A DNA stretch of 64,000 bases from Kitasatospora humi (lineage in GTDB: Bacteria; Actinomycetota; Actinomycetes; Streptomycetales; Streptomycetaceae), in the NCBI RefSeq assembly GCF_020907985.1, contig NZ_JAJJPA010000017.1, forward strand, positions 1-64,000, in the 5' to 3' direction. The position numbers and the translations under genes are program-made. The notes beneath the pieces are model-generated. The model was not told where the DNA came from. It saw only the letters and a list, made by a program, of their open reading frames with translations, and made no database searches. Positions 29,844 through 38,638 of the stretch are shown piece by piece; position 1 is the first letter of the stretch, and every line of letters starts with the position of its first letter.

Positions 29844-30449
29844 CTACCGGCTGGGGAAGAGCCGTCCGAGGTGGTAGTGGAGAACGGCGGCGGCGTCGCC
29901 TGCCGTGCGCTGACCGAGGAGCACGCTCAGTCCGAGGCCGGCGGAGACGGCCAGCAGGACGACGGCCTCCTGGCGGGCGTCGAGTTCGGGGTCGGCGTCC
30001 CCGGCCCGCTGCGCCGTGGTGAGCTGGGCCACCAGGAACTCCTCCATCTCGTCGGGTGCCGCCAGGAACGGCCGGCCGCCGAGCGCGGGATCGGTGACGG
30101 AGAGCACGGCGTACTCGGTGTAGACGAGGTGGAAGGTGCGGCTCTCCTCGTCGGTGGGCACGGCTTCCAGCAGGACCGCCTCGACGATGTCGCGCGGAGC
30201 GGGTGACGAGCCGGCCCTCCTCACCCGGTCGCGGACCCGCTCGCCCATGCGCGCCGCCAGGCGGTCGAGCGCGGCGAGCAGCAACTGCTCCTTGGTGTCG
30301 AAGTAGTACTGCACGAGCCGCACGGAGATGCCCGCCTCGACGGCCACGGACCGCATGGTGACGGCGTGCAGCCCGGTGTCCGCCGCCACCCGGAGCAGCG
30401 CATCGATGATCTGGGCCCGCCGCTCCTCGTGATCCACCAGTTTCGGCAT
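29844..30449 (-). CDS. TetR-family transcriptional regulator
   Basis: A 201-residue TetR protein: DNA-binding part at residues 1-60 (EERRAQIIDALLRVAADTG, SVAVEAGISVRLVQYYFDTK) with the AxEAGxS-type recognition helix, then an alpha-helical ligand-binding domain (LDRLAARMGERVRDRVRRAG onward). The ATG at 30449 has AGAAGGAAG behind it. It is divergent from an alpha/beta hydrolase, and two copies of a palindrome lie in the shared gap; autoregulation and control of the hydrolase are expected. Ligand unknown. Confidence 0.92.
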   Translation of the reverse strand: MPKLVDHEERRAQIIDALLRVAADTGLHAVTMRSVAVEAGISVRLVQYYFDTKEQLLLAALDRLAARMGERVRDRVRRAGSSPAPRDIVEAVLLEAVPTDEESRTFHLVYTEYAVLSVTDPALGGRPFLAAPDEMEEFLVAQLTTAQRAGDADPELDARQEAVVLLAVSAGLGLSVLLGQRTAGDAAAVLHYHLGRLFPSR

Positions 30450-30483
30450 CGGCTTCCTTCTCTGCTCCCTTTCGAACTCTTTT

Positions 30484-30523
30484 ATGGTACAACCATACCA
30501 TCTTGGTGGTACAGCCATACCAT
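30484..30523. promoter_or_regulatory. Two adjacent TetR operator copies
   Basis: ATGGTACAACCATACCAT (30484-30501) and GGTACAGCCATACCAT (30508-30523) share the 16-base word with one difference and each holds a TGGTA/TACCA dyad. They are 23 bases apart, two helical turns, between the divergent TetR and hydrolase starts. Confidence 0.75.
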
Positions 30524-30557
30524 CAAGTCCTGCTGCTTCGTGTCACCGGGAGGGTTC

Positions 30558-31457
30558 ATGACCAGGGCAAGCGTCGGGCACTTCGTCAGTGAGGAAGCCC
30601 GCACCGAGTTCCTCGCCGCGTACGACCGCGCGATGGAGCTGTGGCCGGGCCCCCGCCGCGCACTCGACGTCGAGACCGCCTACGGCACCGTCCACGTCCA
30701 CCACTACGGGCCCGCGACCGGTGAGCCGGTCGTGCTGCTGCACGGGCACGCCGGGCACGCGTCCAACTGGTACCGGCAGATCGCCGCCCTGGGCGAGTGC
30801 CACCCGGTCTACGCGATCGACACGCTGGACGACCCCGGCCGCAGCGTGCAACGCGCCGTCGCCGCCGGCTCCGAGGAGAACGCGGCCTGGCTCGGCGAGG
30901 TGTTCGCCGGCCTCGGGCTGGACCGGATCCACCTGGTCGGCCTCTCCTACGGCGGTTGGCTGGCCCTCAACCAGGCCGTGCACGCGCCCGAGCGCCTGGC
31001 GTCGATCGCGCCGCTGGATCCGGGCGGGATCGAGGGAGTTCCCGCGCGGTTCTACGTCCACATGGTCGGCGGCCTGCTGGGAATGCTCGCCCCGCGCCGC
31101 TTCCGGCCCGCGCTGGGACGGCTGCTGGCCAACCCCGCGCTCAGCTCACCGCCCGAGATGATCGCTCCCCTGATGCTCGCCATGCGCACGTACAGGCCGA
31201 CCGGCCGCCCCGCGGCCAGGCCGTTCACCGACGAGGAGTTGGGCTCCGTCCGGGTGCCCGCCCTGGTCCTGCTCGGGCGCCGCAGCGCCCTGCTGCGGCC
31301 CCGCCAGGCGCTGGCACGGATCACCGCGCTGATCCCCGACGTCCAGGCCGAGATCGTCGAAGGGGCCGGTCACGGCCTGAATCTGGAGCAGCCCGAACTG
31401 GTCAACGAGCGCCTGCTGCGGTTCATCGCCGCCTGTCGGGCGGAGTCGCGGGCCTGA
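30558..31457 (+). CDS. Alpha/beta hydrolase under TetR control
   Basis: The 299-residue protein shows the canonical alpha/beta hydrolase order: oxyanion motif LLHGHAGHASNWYRQI, nucleophile in VGLSYGGWLAL (serine), an acidic position near VPALVLLGRRSALL and the catalytic histidine in EGAGHGLNLEQPE. The ATG at 30558 is preceded by GGGAGGG. It is divergent from the TetR gene with two operators between. No sign of secretion. The substrate is probably the ligand of the TetR protein or a related compound, which is inference. Confidence 0.87.
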   Translation: MTRASVGHFVSEEARTEFLAAYDRAMELWPGPRRALDVETAYGTVHVHHYGPATGEPVVLLHGHAGHASNWYRQIAALGECHPVYAIDTLDDPGRSVQRAVAAGSEENAAWLGEVFAGLGLDRIHLVGLSYGGWLALNQAVHAPERLASIAPLDPGGIEGVPARFYVHMVGGLLGMLAPRRFRPALGRLLANPALSSPPEMIAPLMLAMRTYRPTGRPAARPFTDEELGSVRVPALVLLGRRSALLRPRQALARITALIPDVQAEIVEGAGHGLNLEQPELVNERLLRFIAACRAESRA

Positions 31458-31515
31458 GTCGCACGGGTGAAGTTCTGTTCGGTCAAACGTTCGATATCTG
31501 GGTTAGCCTGGAGGC

Positions 31516-32151
31516 ATGAGCGTGCACCTCCAGGCGTCCCTGTTCGACTCCGCCGAGGCAGCCCCGCTGCGGCTCACGGACCTCGCGGCAGTGCGGCGGA
31601 CCGAGCTGTCGCACGGCGCCTGGATCGATGTGCTGCCGGGCTGGCTCACCGGGTCGGATGCGCTGTTCGATCACCTGGCGGCCCGAGTGCCGTGGCGGGC
31701 CGAGCGGCGCCAGATGTACGACAACGTGGTGCGGGTGCCCCGGCTGCTGGCCCACTACCGGGAGGGGGAGCCGCTGCCACACCCGGTGCTCACCGCCGCC
31801 CGCGACGCACTGAGCGCCCACTACGCCGAGGAACTCGGCGAGCCCTTCGTCACCGCGGGGCTCTGCTTCTACCGCGACGGGCAGGACAGCGTGGCCTGGC
31901 ACGGTGACCGGATCGGGCGCGGCCGGACCCACGACACCATGGTGGCGATCCTCTCGGTCGGCGAGCCGCGAGCGCTGGTGCTGCGCCCGTGCGACGGCGG
32001 GACGGCGCACCACCGGCTGCCGCTGGGTCACGGCGACCTGGTGGTGATGGGCGGCAGCTGCCAGCGCACCTGGGAGCACGCCGTGCCCAAGACCGCCCGC
32101 GGCGCGGGGCCGCGCATCAGCATCCAGTTCCGGCCGCGCAACGTCGGCTGA
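31516..32151 (+). CDS. AlkB-like Fe(II)/2-oxoglutarate dioxygenase
   Basis: A 211-residue dioxygenase of the AlkB family that removes alkyl groups from damaged bases by oxidation. The iron ligands are H129 and D131 (WHGDR) and H188 (WEHAVPK); the 2-oxoglutarate arginine lies in RISIQFRPR. The N-terminal region (PWRAERRQMYDNVVRVPR) matches the nucleotide-recognition lid. It is short compared with E. coli AlkB but complete for its group. No regulator lies next to it. A TTAGCCT sequence shortly before the ATG could be the -10 element. Confidence 0.9.
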   Translation: MSVHLQASLFDSAEAAPLRLTDLAAVRRTELSHGAWIDVLPGWLTGSDALFDHLAARVPWRAERRQMYDNVVRVPRLLAHYREGEPLPHPVLTAARDALSAHYAEELGEPFVTAGLCFYRDGQDSVAWHGDRIGRGRTHDTMVAILSVGEPRALVLRPCDGGTAHHRLPLGHGDLVVMGGSCQRTWEHAVPKTARGAGPRISIQFRPRNVG

Positions 32152-32319
32152 GGGCGGCTGGGGCGCGACCGGGCGCAACTGGGGTGACCGGGTGCGGCCG
32201 GGGTGACCGAACGCGGCCGGGAGCGACTCGGGTCGGCTGGGGGCGGCTGCGAGCGACGGGGTGGGGTGACCGCCTTGCCGGCCGATCACGGCCGTCGCGG
32301 CGCCACCTAGGCTTGACCC

Positions 32320-32748
32320 ATGCGAGACCTGCACGGTGCCATGGAACTCCGAGAACCCGCCATCAGGCGGTGGCTGCCGCGCGCCCTCCGCGCGGGCGGG
32401 TTCCTGCTGCTGCCGTGGATCGTGGTGCTGGCGCTGAACGTCCGCGGCTACTTCGGCAAGCGCAACCTCTCCAACGCCTGGATCTGGTTCGACCTGATCG
32501 AGGTGGTGGCGCTGTTCCTGCTCGCCGCGCTGGTCGCCCGCCGCCACCGGGCCACCAGTCCGCTGGCCTCGGCGACGGCGGTGCTGTTCGTCGTGGACGC
32601 GTTCTTCGACCTGTGGTCGGCGCACCGCGGCTCGGCCTATCTGCTCGCCCAAGTGCTGGCCTACGCCACCGAGTTGCCCAGCGCGGCGGTGCTGGCGGTG
32701 CTGTCCTGGTACGCGCTGGCGTGGGCGGCGCAGCCACCGAGCCGCTGA
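32320..32748 (+). CDS. Small four-span membrane protein, unknown
   Basis: A 142-residue protein with four hydrophobic segments (FLLLPWIVVLALNVRG, FDLIEVVALFLLAALVARR, PLASATAVLFVVDAFFDLWS and LPSAAVLAVLSWYALAWAA). I do not recognise a named family. An internal ATG at 32341 would also keep every membrane span. TAGGCT six bases before the ATG suggests leaderless transcription. The 168 bases before it hold only a low-complexity GGGTGACC/GCGGCC-rich stretch. Confidence 0.65.
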   Translation: MRDLHGAMELREPAIRRWLPRALRAGGFLLLPWIVVLALNVRGYFGKRNLSNAWIWFDLIEVVALFLLAALVARRHRATSPLASATAVLFVVDAFFDLWSAHRGSAYLLAQVLAYATELPSAAVLAVLSWYALAWAAQPPSR

Positions 32749-32768
32749 GCGACGGCGGTCGGCGCGGG

Positions 32769-33278
32769 CTACGCCCCCACCACGCCGTCAACGCCCTCGC
32801 GCAGGAAGTCCGCGTGGCCGTTGTGGCGCCCGTACTCCAGCAGCACGTGCAGCATCACCATGCGCAGCGAGACCTCCTCCTCCCAACGAGGCTGGTAGCC
32901 GGGCGAGTCCAGGGACTCCACGGCCGCCTCGACCTTGCGGGAGTGGGCGACCTCGGCCTCCCAGGCGGCGAACGCCTCGGCGCGGGTCGAGTTGCTCGCG
33001 TCGTAGGCGGCCTGGAAGTCGACCTCGTCCGACCAGACCAGCGGGGCCTCGTGGTCGTCGAAGACGCGGCGGAACCAGGCCCGTTCGACCTCGGCCAGGT
33101 GGCGGACCAGGCCGAGCAGGGTGAGCGTGGACGGGGGCATGGAGCGCTCGCGGAGCTGTTCGTCCGTCAGGCCCTGGCACTTCATGGCCAGCGTGGCGCG
33201 CTGGAAGTCCAGGAAGGCGCGGAGCATGTCGCGCTCGGGAGCGAAGTGGGGCGGGCCGATCCGGTCGTCGTCGATCAT
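32769..33278 (-). CDS. DinB-like (DUF664) protein
   Basis: The 169-residue protein has the DinB/DUF664 four-helix-bundle pattern: LLGLVRHLAEVERAWFRRVF carries the first histidine and LLEYGRHNGHADFLREGVDG the second pair, which together would bind one metal. Members of the mini-circle (DUF664) subgroup are frequent in streptomycetes, and many are thought to be thiol-dependent transferases, for example mycothiol-dependent. The ATG at 33278 overlaps the stop of a possible small upstream frame by ATGA. No specific substrate can be inferred. Confidence 0.88.
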   Translation of the reverse strand: MIDDDRIGPPHFAPERDMLRAFLDFQRATLAMKCQGLTDEQLRERSMPPSTLTLLGLVRHLAEVERAWFRRVFDDHEAPLVWSDEVDFQAAYDASNSTRAEAFAAWEAEVAHSRKVEAAVESLDSPGYQPRWEEEVSLRMVMLHVLLEYGRHNGHADFLREGVDGVVGA

Positions 33279-33400
33279 GGCGAGACCTTACCGGTCGCCT
33301 GGCGAGTCGCTCCCGCAGAGGGGCGCGCCGGAACCGGTGGACGGGTGCCGGCCCGCATCACGAAGACGGCCCGGCCGCTGAACTCGTTGTGGACGTCCAC
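33275..33400 (-). CDS. Possible small gene coupled to the DinB-like gene
   Basis: A 41-codon frame, GTG at 33400 to TGA at 33275, whose stop overlaps the DinB-like start as ATGA. The product begins VDVHNEFSGRAVFVMRAG, with strongly GC-biased third positions in that part, and then becomes Pro/Ala-rich. NEFSG followed by a QAG-like word resembles a motif often seen at the start of Streptomyces regulatory ATPases, so it may be a shortened remnant instead of a real gene. Three copies of TCCCCGCTTG (33411-33440, plus strand) lie just upstream. Confidence 0.35.
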   Translation of the reverse strand: MDVHNEFSGRAVFVMRAGTRPPVPARPSAGATRQATGKVSP

Positions 33401-33410
33401 GCGTTGGCCG

Positions 33411-33440
33411 TCCCCGCTTGTCCCCGCTTGTCCCCGCTTC
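33411..33440. repeat. Ten-base tandem repeat
   Basis: TCCCCGCTTG occurs twice and TCCCCGCTTC once, directly in tandem, followed by two partial copies to about 33456. The last partial copy crosses the stop of the repeat-rich membrane protein gene. Confidence 0.85.
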
Positions 33441-33445
33441 CCCGC

Positions 33446-35290
33446 TCATCCCCGCTGCAGGACCCGGGTCGCCCCGGTGACCACCGTGGAGGCCAGCACC
33501 CAGCCGGTCACGACCAGCGCGGCGCTCAGCCACTGGCTGAAGCCGGCGGGCGCCCAGCCGTCCTGGCCGAAGTTGACGATCGGCAGCACCAGGCTGGCCG
33601 AGTACAACGCGGGGTTCCAGTGCGGGTGTTCGTCGAGCTTCATCGGCGCCGGCTGGTGCCAGCCGAACCACAGGGTGCCGACCACCCAGGCGGCGAGCAG
33701 CCACAGGGCGGCCCGGCCGGGACGGTAGCCGTAGCCGACGGTGATGTCCTGGAGGCGGTACCAGAGCCGACCGGGCAGCGGCAGGGTGCGGGCCCGGCGG
33801 CGCTGCTTGGCGTACTGCACGTGGCGGGCGTCGTCGTCCAGGCCGTCCCGGCGCAGGGCGGCGGCCAGTTGCTCGTACGGCTCGGGGCGGAACTTGTCCA
33901 GGCCCGCGTCCAGCCAGTCGATCCGCTGCGCCACCGTGTAGGTGGTGCCCTCCGGCGGGCGCAGCGCCTCGTAGGAGAAGCCGGTGAGCCGCACCTTGTG
34001 GTTGCGGGGCCAGGCCGAGCAGGTGTCCACCAGGTTGCCGACCCGGGCCCGGGAGAGCGCCACCGTGCCGGTCGGCGGGGTCGGGCTGGTGAAGCGCAGT
34101 TCGGGGGTCTGGATCCGGCGCAGCGACAGCTCCTGCTTGTCGGCCAGTAGGAACTCGGCGTTGTTGATCAGCAGGGCGCTCTCGAAGTGCGCGTCGTCCA
34201 GCCGGACTCCGCCGTAGGCGCGGAACGGGATGGTGCCGTCGCCGGACTCCTCGCCGAAGTCCTGGCCGTACATGCTCTGTTCGCGCTCCTCCTGCTCCGC
34301 GTCGGCGGCGTCGTCGTCGGGGTCCGAGGGGCCGAGCCGCTGCGGCGGCACCGCGGCGCCGTGGAACGGGCCCGGGACGGCGCCGGTGTGGTACGGCCCG
34401 GGGTCGTGCTGGACGCGGAGGTAGCGCAGGTCGGGCACGTTGTTGAGCTGCGCCTCGGCGGCCGCCTGCGCCGCGGCGGCGGCCGGTCCGGCCAACGGGC
34501 CGCCGGACGGCTCCCGGGTCTGCGGAGCGAAGGCGCGGCTGCTCCTAGGGTCCCGCCAGCCGGTCAGGTAGCAGGTGCTGCCCACGGTGAGCCGCGCCGC
34601 GTTGAGGCAGTTGGGCTTGCCGGGCCGCCCGTGCAGCTGGGCGCCGCGCAGCGAGAGCCGACCGCCCACCCGGGCGGTGCGCAGGCTCACCTCGCCGTCG
34701 CTGGTCAGCCGGTCGGCCTCGAAGTCCTGGTGCACCGTCAGCCCGTCGGCGGAGAATCCCCGGCCGTACTGGTCGCCGCCCACCGTCAGGTAGTTGGCGA
34801 TCAGGTCGGTGCCGATCTGCGCGTCGGTCAGCCGCACGCCGTACGGCACGGTGCAGCGGGCCAGCACCAGGTCGCCCGCGGTGTCGAGCCGGGAGGCGTC
34901 CAGCCGGGGCAGCCAGCAGCCGTCGAGCCGCACCGTGCCGGCGTGCGCCTCGGAGAGCACCGCGCCGGTGTCGAAGTAGCAGTCGTGCAGCTCGACGAAG
35001 CTGTCCCAGCGCCCGCCGGCCAGCCAGAGCCGCCCGGCGATCCGGGCGCCGATCAGCTTGAGCCCGCGGACCCGGCCCGGCAGCGGGTCGGGCCCGGCCA
35101 GCAGCAGCCGGGCCAGCACCTCGGCCCGCACCGTGCGGTCCGGGCCCCAGCCGGCCCCGCCGGCCGGATTGTCGGCGGCCACGTCGCCGCTCGACAGGTC
35201 GAGCACTTCGCTGCACCGGAACATGTCCCAGAGCCGTGACTCCGTCCCGGTCCAGCCCTGAGGAGCCAGCTGCTCCGCCCCCACAGTCAC
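33446..35290 (-). CDS. Large repeat-rich membrane protein, function unknown
   Basis: The 614-residue protein has a long N-terminal part in which short strands recur in the pattern 'G-x-L-x-L-x-G/C' (LIGARIAGRLWLAGG, AHAGTVRLDGCWLPRL, ADRLTSDGEVSLRTA, RVGGRLSLRGAQL), as expected of a right-handed beta helix. An acidic low-complexity stretch (SDPDDDAADAEQEEREQ) lies in the middle, and the C-terminus holds two or three membrane segments (ALWLLAAWVVGTLWFGWHQ, ALVVTGWVLASTVVTG). Homologues next to hisD in streptomycetes carry the label membrane-associated oxidoreductase, but I see no nucleotide or cofactor motif. The GTG at 35290 follows AGGGGGG. It is divergent from hisD. Confidence 0.75.
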   Translation of the reverse strand: MTVGAEQLAPQGWTGTESRLWDMFRCSEVLDLSSGDVAADNPAGGAGWGPDRTVRAEVLARLLLAGPDPLPGRVRGLKLIGARIAGRLWLAGGRWDSFVELHDCYFDTGAVLSEAHAGTVRLDGCWLPRLDASRLDTAGDLVLARCTVPYGVRLTDAQIGTDLIANYLTVGGDQYGRGFSADGLTVHQDFEADRLTSDGEVSLRTARVGGRLSLRGAQLHGRPGKPNCLNAARLTVGSTCYLTGWRDPRSSRAFAPQTREPSGGPLAGPAAAAAQAAAEAQLNNVPDLRYLRVQHDPGPYHTGAVPGPFHGAAVPPQRLGPSDPDDDAADAEQEEREQSMYGQDFGEESGDGTIPFRAYGGVRLDDAHFESALLINNAEFLLADKQELSLRRIQTPELRFTSPTPPTGTVALSRARVGNLVDTCSAWPRNHKVRLTGFSYEALRPPEGTTYTVAQRIDWLDAGLDKFRPEPYEQLAAALRRDGLDDDARHVQYAKQRRRARTLPLPGRLWYRLQDITVGYGYRPGRAALWLLAAWVVGTLWFGWHQPAPMKLDEHPHWNPALYSASLVLPIVNFGQDGWAPAGFSQWLSAALVVTGWVLASTVVTGATRVLQRG

Positions 35291-35408
35291 GCGTACCCCC
35301 CCTGTGTGCTCCAGCCGTGTGACCAGCAAGGGTGATCAGGTTCACGACCGGGGTCTCAGTGTTCGTATCACGGACTGATATGCCGGGCCAGCAGTTCCGG
35401 CCACTCCT

Positions 35409-35414
35409 TACACT
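35409..35414 (+). promoter_or_regulatory. Possible hisD -10 element (leaderless start)
   Basis: TACACT ends seven bases before the GTG of hisD, where a -10 element would sit for a transcript beginning at the start codon. No ribosome-binding site precedes the GTG, which supports a leaderless mRNA, but no good -35 is seen. Confidence 0.35.
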
Positions 35415-35421
35415 TGGCCGT

Positions 35422-36729
35422 GTGATCTCTCGAATCGATCTGCGCGGCTCGACCGCCGACCCGCGCGACCTGCTGCCCCGTGCCGAGTTCGACGTGGAGG
35501 ACGCCCTGGAGAAGGTGCGCCCGATCTGCGACGACGTGCGCCATCGCGGTGTCGCGGCGCTGATCGAGATCACCGAGCGGTTCGACGGCGTCAAGCTGTC
35601 CAGCACCCGGGTGCCGCGGTCCGAGCTGGACGAGGCGCTGGCCGGTCTGGACCCGAAGGTCCGGGCCGCGCTGGAGGAGACCATCCGCCGGGTCCGGATC
35701 GTGCACCGCGCGCAGCGCCGCACCGACCACACCACCGAGGTGGTGCCGGGCGGCACGGTCACCGAGCGGTGGGTGCCGGTGGACCGGGTCGGCCTGTACG
35801 TGCCGGGCGGACTGGCCGTCTACCCGTCATCCGTTGTGATGAATGTGGTCCCCGCGCAGGAGGCCGGCGTCCAGGGCATCGCGGTCACCTCTCCGCCGCA
35901 GAAGGCGTTCGGCGGCAAGGTGCACCCGGTGGTGCTGGCGGCCTGCGCGCTGCTCGGCGTCACCGAGGTGTACGCGGTCGGCGGCGCCCAGGCGGTGGCG
36001 ATGTTCGCCTACGGCACCGAGGAGTGCCCCCCGGTCAACATGGTGACCGGCCCCGGCAACATCTTCGTGGCCGCCGCCAAGCGCCTGCTCAAGGGCCGGA
36101 TCGGGATCGACGCCGAGGCCGGCCCGACCGAGATCCTGGTGCTCGCCGACGACACCGCCGCGCCCGCCGAGGTGGCCGCCGACCTGATCAGCCAGGCCGA
36201 GCACGACCCGATGGCGGCATCGGTGCTGGTCACCGACTCGCCGGCACTGGCCGACGCGGTCGACGTCGAGCTGAAGAAGCAGGTCGCCGAGACCAAGCAC
36301 CGCGAGCGGGTCACCACCGCGCTCAGCGGCAAGCAGTCCGCCACCGTGCTGGTGGACGACCTGGAGCAGGGCCTGGCCGTCGCCAACGCCTACGCGGCCG
36401 AGCACCTCGAGATCCAGACCCGGGACGCCGCCGCGGTCGCCACCCGGGTGCGCAACGCCGGCGCGGTCTTCGTCGGCCGCTACGCCCCGGTCTCGCTGGG
36501 CGACTACGCGGCCGGTTCCAACCACGTGCTGCCCACCGCGGGCTGCGCCTGCCACTCGTCCGGCCTGTCGGTGCAGTCCTTCCTGCGCGGCATCCACGTG
36601 GTCGACTACAGCAAGGACGCGCTGGCGGACGTCGCCGCGCACGTGGTCAACCTGGCCGCCGCCGAGGACCTGCCCGGCCACGGCGACGCGATCCGAGCCC
36701 GCTTCGACTGGACGGTCCCCGGCAACTGA
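35422..36729 (+). CDS. hisD: Histidinol dehydrogenase
   Basis: Catalyses the last two oxidations of histidine synthesis, L-histidinol to L-histidine, NAD- and zinc-dependent. The 435-residue protein shows the conserved blocks [48 protein letters not shown] and [12 protein letters not shown], with the catalytic and metal-binding Glu/His in the SQAEHDP and HLEIQT regions and the C-terminal GHGDAIRAR. The GTG at 35422 opens at ISRIDLRG, matching homologues. The stop shares one base with the start of hisC (TGATG), so translation is coupled. Confidence 0.97.
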   Translation: MISRIDLRGSTADPRDLLPRAEFDVEDALEKVRPICDDVRHRGVAALIEITERFDGVKLSSTRVPRSELDEALAGLDPKVRAALEETIRRVRIVHRAQRRTDHTTEVVPGGTVTERWVPVDRVGLYVPGGLAVYPSSVVMNVVPAQEAGVQGIAVTSPPQKAFGGKVHPVVLAACALLGVTEVYAVGGAQAVAMFAYGTEECPPVNMVTGPGNIFVAAAKRLLKGRIGIDAEAGPTEILVLADDTAAPAEVAADLISQAEHDPMAASVLVTDSPALADAVDVELKKQVAETKHRERVTTALSGKQSATVLVDDLEQGLAVANAYAAEHLEIQTRDAAAVATRVRNAGAVFVGRYAPVSLGDYAAGSNHVLPTAGCACHSSGLSVQSFLRGIHVVDYSKDALADVAAHVVNLAAAEDLPGHGDAIRARFDWTVPGN

Positions 36730-37853
36730 TGAAGATCGACGACCTACCGGTCCGCGACGAGCTGCGCGGACAGTCCCCGTACGGAGCCCCGCAGCTGGAC
36801 GTCCCGGTCCAGCTGAACACCAACGAGAACCCCTACCAGCTGCCCGACGAGCTGGTCGCCCGGATCGCCGAGCGGGTCGCCGAGGCGGCCCGCGACCTGA
36901 ACCGCTACCCGGACCGGGACGCGGTGCGGCTGCGCACCGAACTGGCCGCCTACCTGAACCGCACGAGCGGCCTGGGCCGCACCGCCGGCACCGAGCTGGG
37001 CGTGCGCCAGGTGTGGGCGGCCAACGGCTCCAACGAGATCATCCAGCAGCTGCTGCAGACCTTCGGCGGACCGGGCCGCAGCGCGCTCGGCTTCGAGCCG
37101 AGCTACCAGATGCACGAGCTGATCTCGCGCGGCACCGGCACCCGCTGGATCGCCGGCCCGCGCAAGGCGGACTTCACCATCGACGAGGCCGCCGCCGAGG
37201 CCGCGCTCGCCGAGCACCGCCCCGACGTGCTGTTCATCTGCTCGCCGAACAACCCGACCGGTACCGCGGTGGCCGCCGGTACCGTGCTGCGGCTCTACGA
37301 CGCCGCCCAGGCGGTCAAGCCGACCATGGTGGTGGTGGACGAGGCCTACGTGGAGTTCTCCCACCAGCCCTCGCTGCTGCCGCTGCTCGCGGGCCGCCCG
37401 CTGCTGGTGGTCACCCGCACCATGTCCAAGGCCTTCGGCGCGGCCGGCCTGCGCCTGGGCTACCTGGCCGCCGACCAGGCGGTGGTGGACGCCGTGCAGC
37501 TGGTCCGGCTGCCGTACCACCTGTCGGCCGTCACCCAGGCGACGGCACTGGCCTGCCTGGAGCACACCGACACCCTGCTGGGGTACGTCCGCCGCCTCAA
37601 GGAGGGGCGCGACGAGGTGGTGGCCCGGCTGGCCGCGCTCGGCCTGGAAGTCACCGCCTCGGACGCCAACTTCATCCAGTTCGGCGTCTTCCAGGACCCG
37701 CAGGCGGTCTGGCAGGCGCTGCTCGACCAGGGCGTGCTGGTCCGCAACAACGGCGTTCCCGGGCGGCTGCGGGTGACCGCGGGCACCCCCGAGGAGAACG
37801 AGGCCTTCCTGGCCGCCGTCGCCACCGTCATCAAGGAGCTGTCACCCGTATGA
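36729..37853 (+). CDS. hisC: Histidinol-phosphate aminotransferase
   Basis: PLP-dependent transfer of an amino group from glutamate to imidazole acetol phosphate. 374 residues; the PLP lysine is K234 in [15 protein letters not shown], with LNTNENPY and CSPNNPTG substrate- and cofactor-binding motifs upstream and [11 protein letters not shown] at the end. ATG overlaps the hisD stop by one base; the stop overlaps the start of hisB by ATGA. The tight packing indicates a single operon. Confidence 0.96.
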   Translation: MKIDDLPVRDELRGQSPYGAPQLDVPVQLNTNENPYQLPDELVARIAERVAEAARDLNRYPDRDAVRLRTELAAYLNRTSGLGRTAGTELGVRQVWAANGSNEIIQQLLQTFGGPGRSALGFEPSYQMHELISRGTGTRWIAGPRKADFTIDEAAAEAALAEHRPDVLFICSPNNPTGTAVAAGTVLRLYDAAQAVKPTMVVVDEAYVEFSHQPSLLPLLAGRPLLVVTRTMSKAFGAAGLRLGYLAADQAVVDAVQLVRLPYHLSAVTQATALACLEHTDTLLGYVRRLKEGRDEVVARLAALGLEVTASDANFIQFGVFQDPQAVWQALLDQGVLVRNNGVPGRLRVTAGTPEENEAFLAAVATVIKELSPV

Positions 37854-38446
37854 CCCCCCGCATCGGGCGCGTCGAGCGCACCACCAAGGAGACCACGGTC
37901 CTGGTCGAGATCAACCTCGACGGCACCGGCCGGACCGACATCTCCACCGGCGTCGGGTTCTACGACCACATGCTCGACCAGCTGGGCCGCCACGGACTCT
38001 TCGACCTCACCGTGAAGACCGAGGGCGACCTGCACATCGACACCCACCACACCATCGAGGACACCGCCCTCGCGCTGGGCGCCGCTTTCAAGCAGGCGCT
38101 CGGCGACAAGGTCGGCATCTACCGGTTCGGCAACTGCACGGTGCCGCTGGACGAGTCGCTGGCCCAGGTGACCGTCGACCTCTCCGGCCGCCCCTACCTG
38201 GTGCACACCGAGCCCGAGGGCATGGCGCCGATGATCGGCACCTACGATGTCACGATGACCCGGCACATACTGGAGTCCTTCACGGCCCAGGCGCAGGTCG
38301 CCCTGCACGTGCACGTGCCGTACGGGCGCAACGCGCACCACATCGTGGAGGCCCAGTTCAAGGCGCTCGCCCGGGCGCTGCGCTACGCCGCCGAGTTCGA
38401 CCCGCGGGCGGCCGGGATCCTGCCTTCGACCAAGGGTGCACTGTGA
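37850..38446 (+). CDS. hisB: Imidazoleglycerol-phosphate dehydratase
   Basis: Dehydrates IGP to imidazole acetol phosphate. The 198-residue protein is the monofunctional type, without the phosphatase domain of E. coli HisB. Metal-binding motifs are intact: [40 protein letters not shown] and [20 protein letters not shown]. It overlaps hisC by four bases at the start and the small membrane protein gene by four at the end. A separate histidinol-phosphate phosphatase (HisN) must be encoded elsewhere. Confidence 0.97.
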   Translation: MTPRIGRVERTTKETTVLVEINLDGTGRTDISTGVGFYDHMLDQLGRHGLFDLTVKTEGDLHIDTHHTIEDTALALGAAFKQALGDKVGIYRFGNCTVPLDESLAQVTVDLSGRPYLVHTEPEGMAPMIGTYDVTMTRHILESFTAQAQVALHVHVPYGRNAHHIVEAQFKALARALRYAAEFDPRAAGILPSTKGAL

Positions 38447-38595
38447 GCAAGTCCGCCATGATGCTGATCGCCGCCGGCCTCTTCCTGGGCGGCGGTGTCT
38501 ACTCCTTCTGGAAGCAGAAGGTGGCCAAGGGCGTGATCGCCGTGCTCGCCATCGGAGCGGTCATGTGCCTGTCCGCCGGCCTCATGCGCCTCTAG
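38443..38595 (+). CDS. Small conserved membrane protein inside the his operon
   Basis: Fifty residues: [18 protein letters not shown] opens the first hydrophobic segment and [20 protein letters not shown] is the second, with a positively charged turn (SFWKQKVAK) between. The GTG overlaps the hisB stop (GTGA), so it is translated with hisB, and hisH follows 43 bases later. Strong third-position GC and the clean two-helix hairpin argue for a real gene. No function is known to me. Confidence 0.7.
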   Translation: MSKSAMMLIAAGLFLGGGVYSFWKQKVAKGVIAVLAIGAVMCLSAGLMRL

Positions 38596-38638
38596 CCCTC
38601 GCCCTTCGTGGCTTTCGGAAACAGACGGGAACAGCTTG

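Noticed and set aside
32152-32319. A gene in the GGGTGACC-rich stretch before the small membrane protein
   Set aside because: Only degenerate low-complexity DNA; no start with a ribosome-binding site and no coding pattern.
33446-35290. Oxidoreductase activity of the repeat-rich membrane protein
   Set aside because: The label exists for homologues, but no flavin, NAD, heme or iron-sulfur motif is present.
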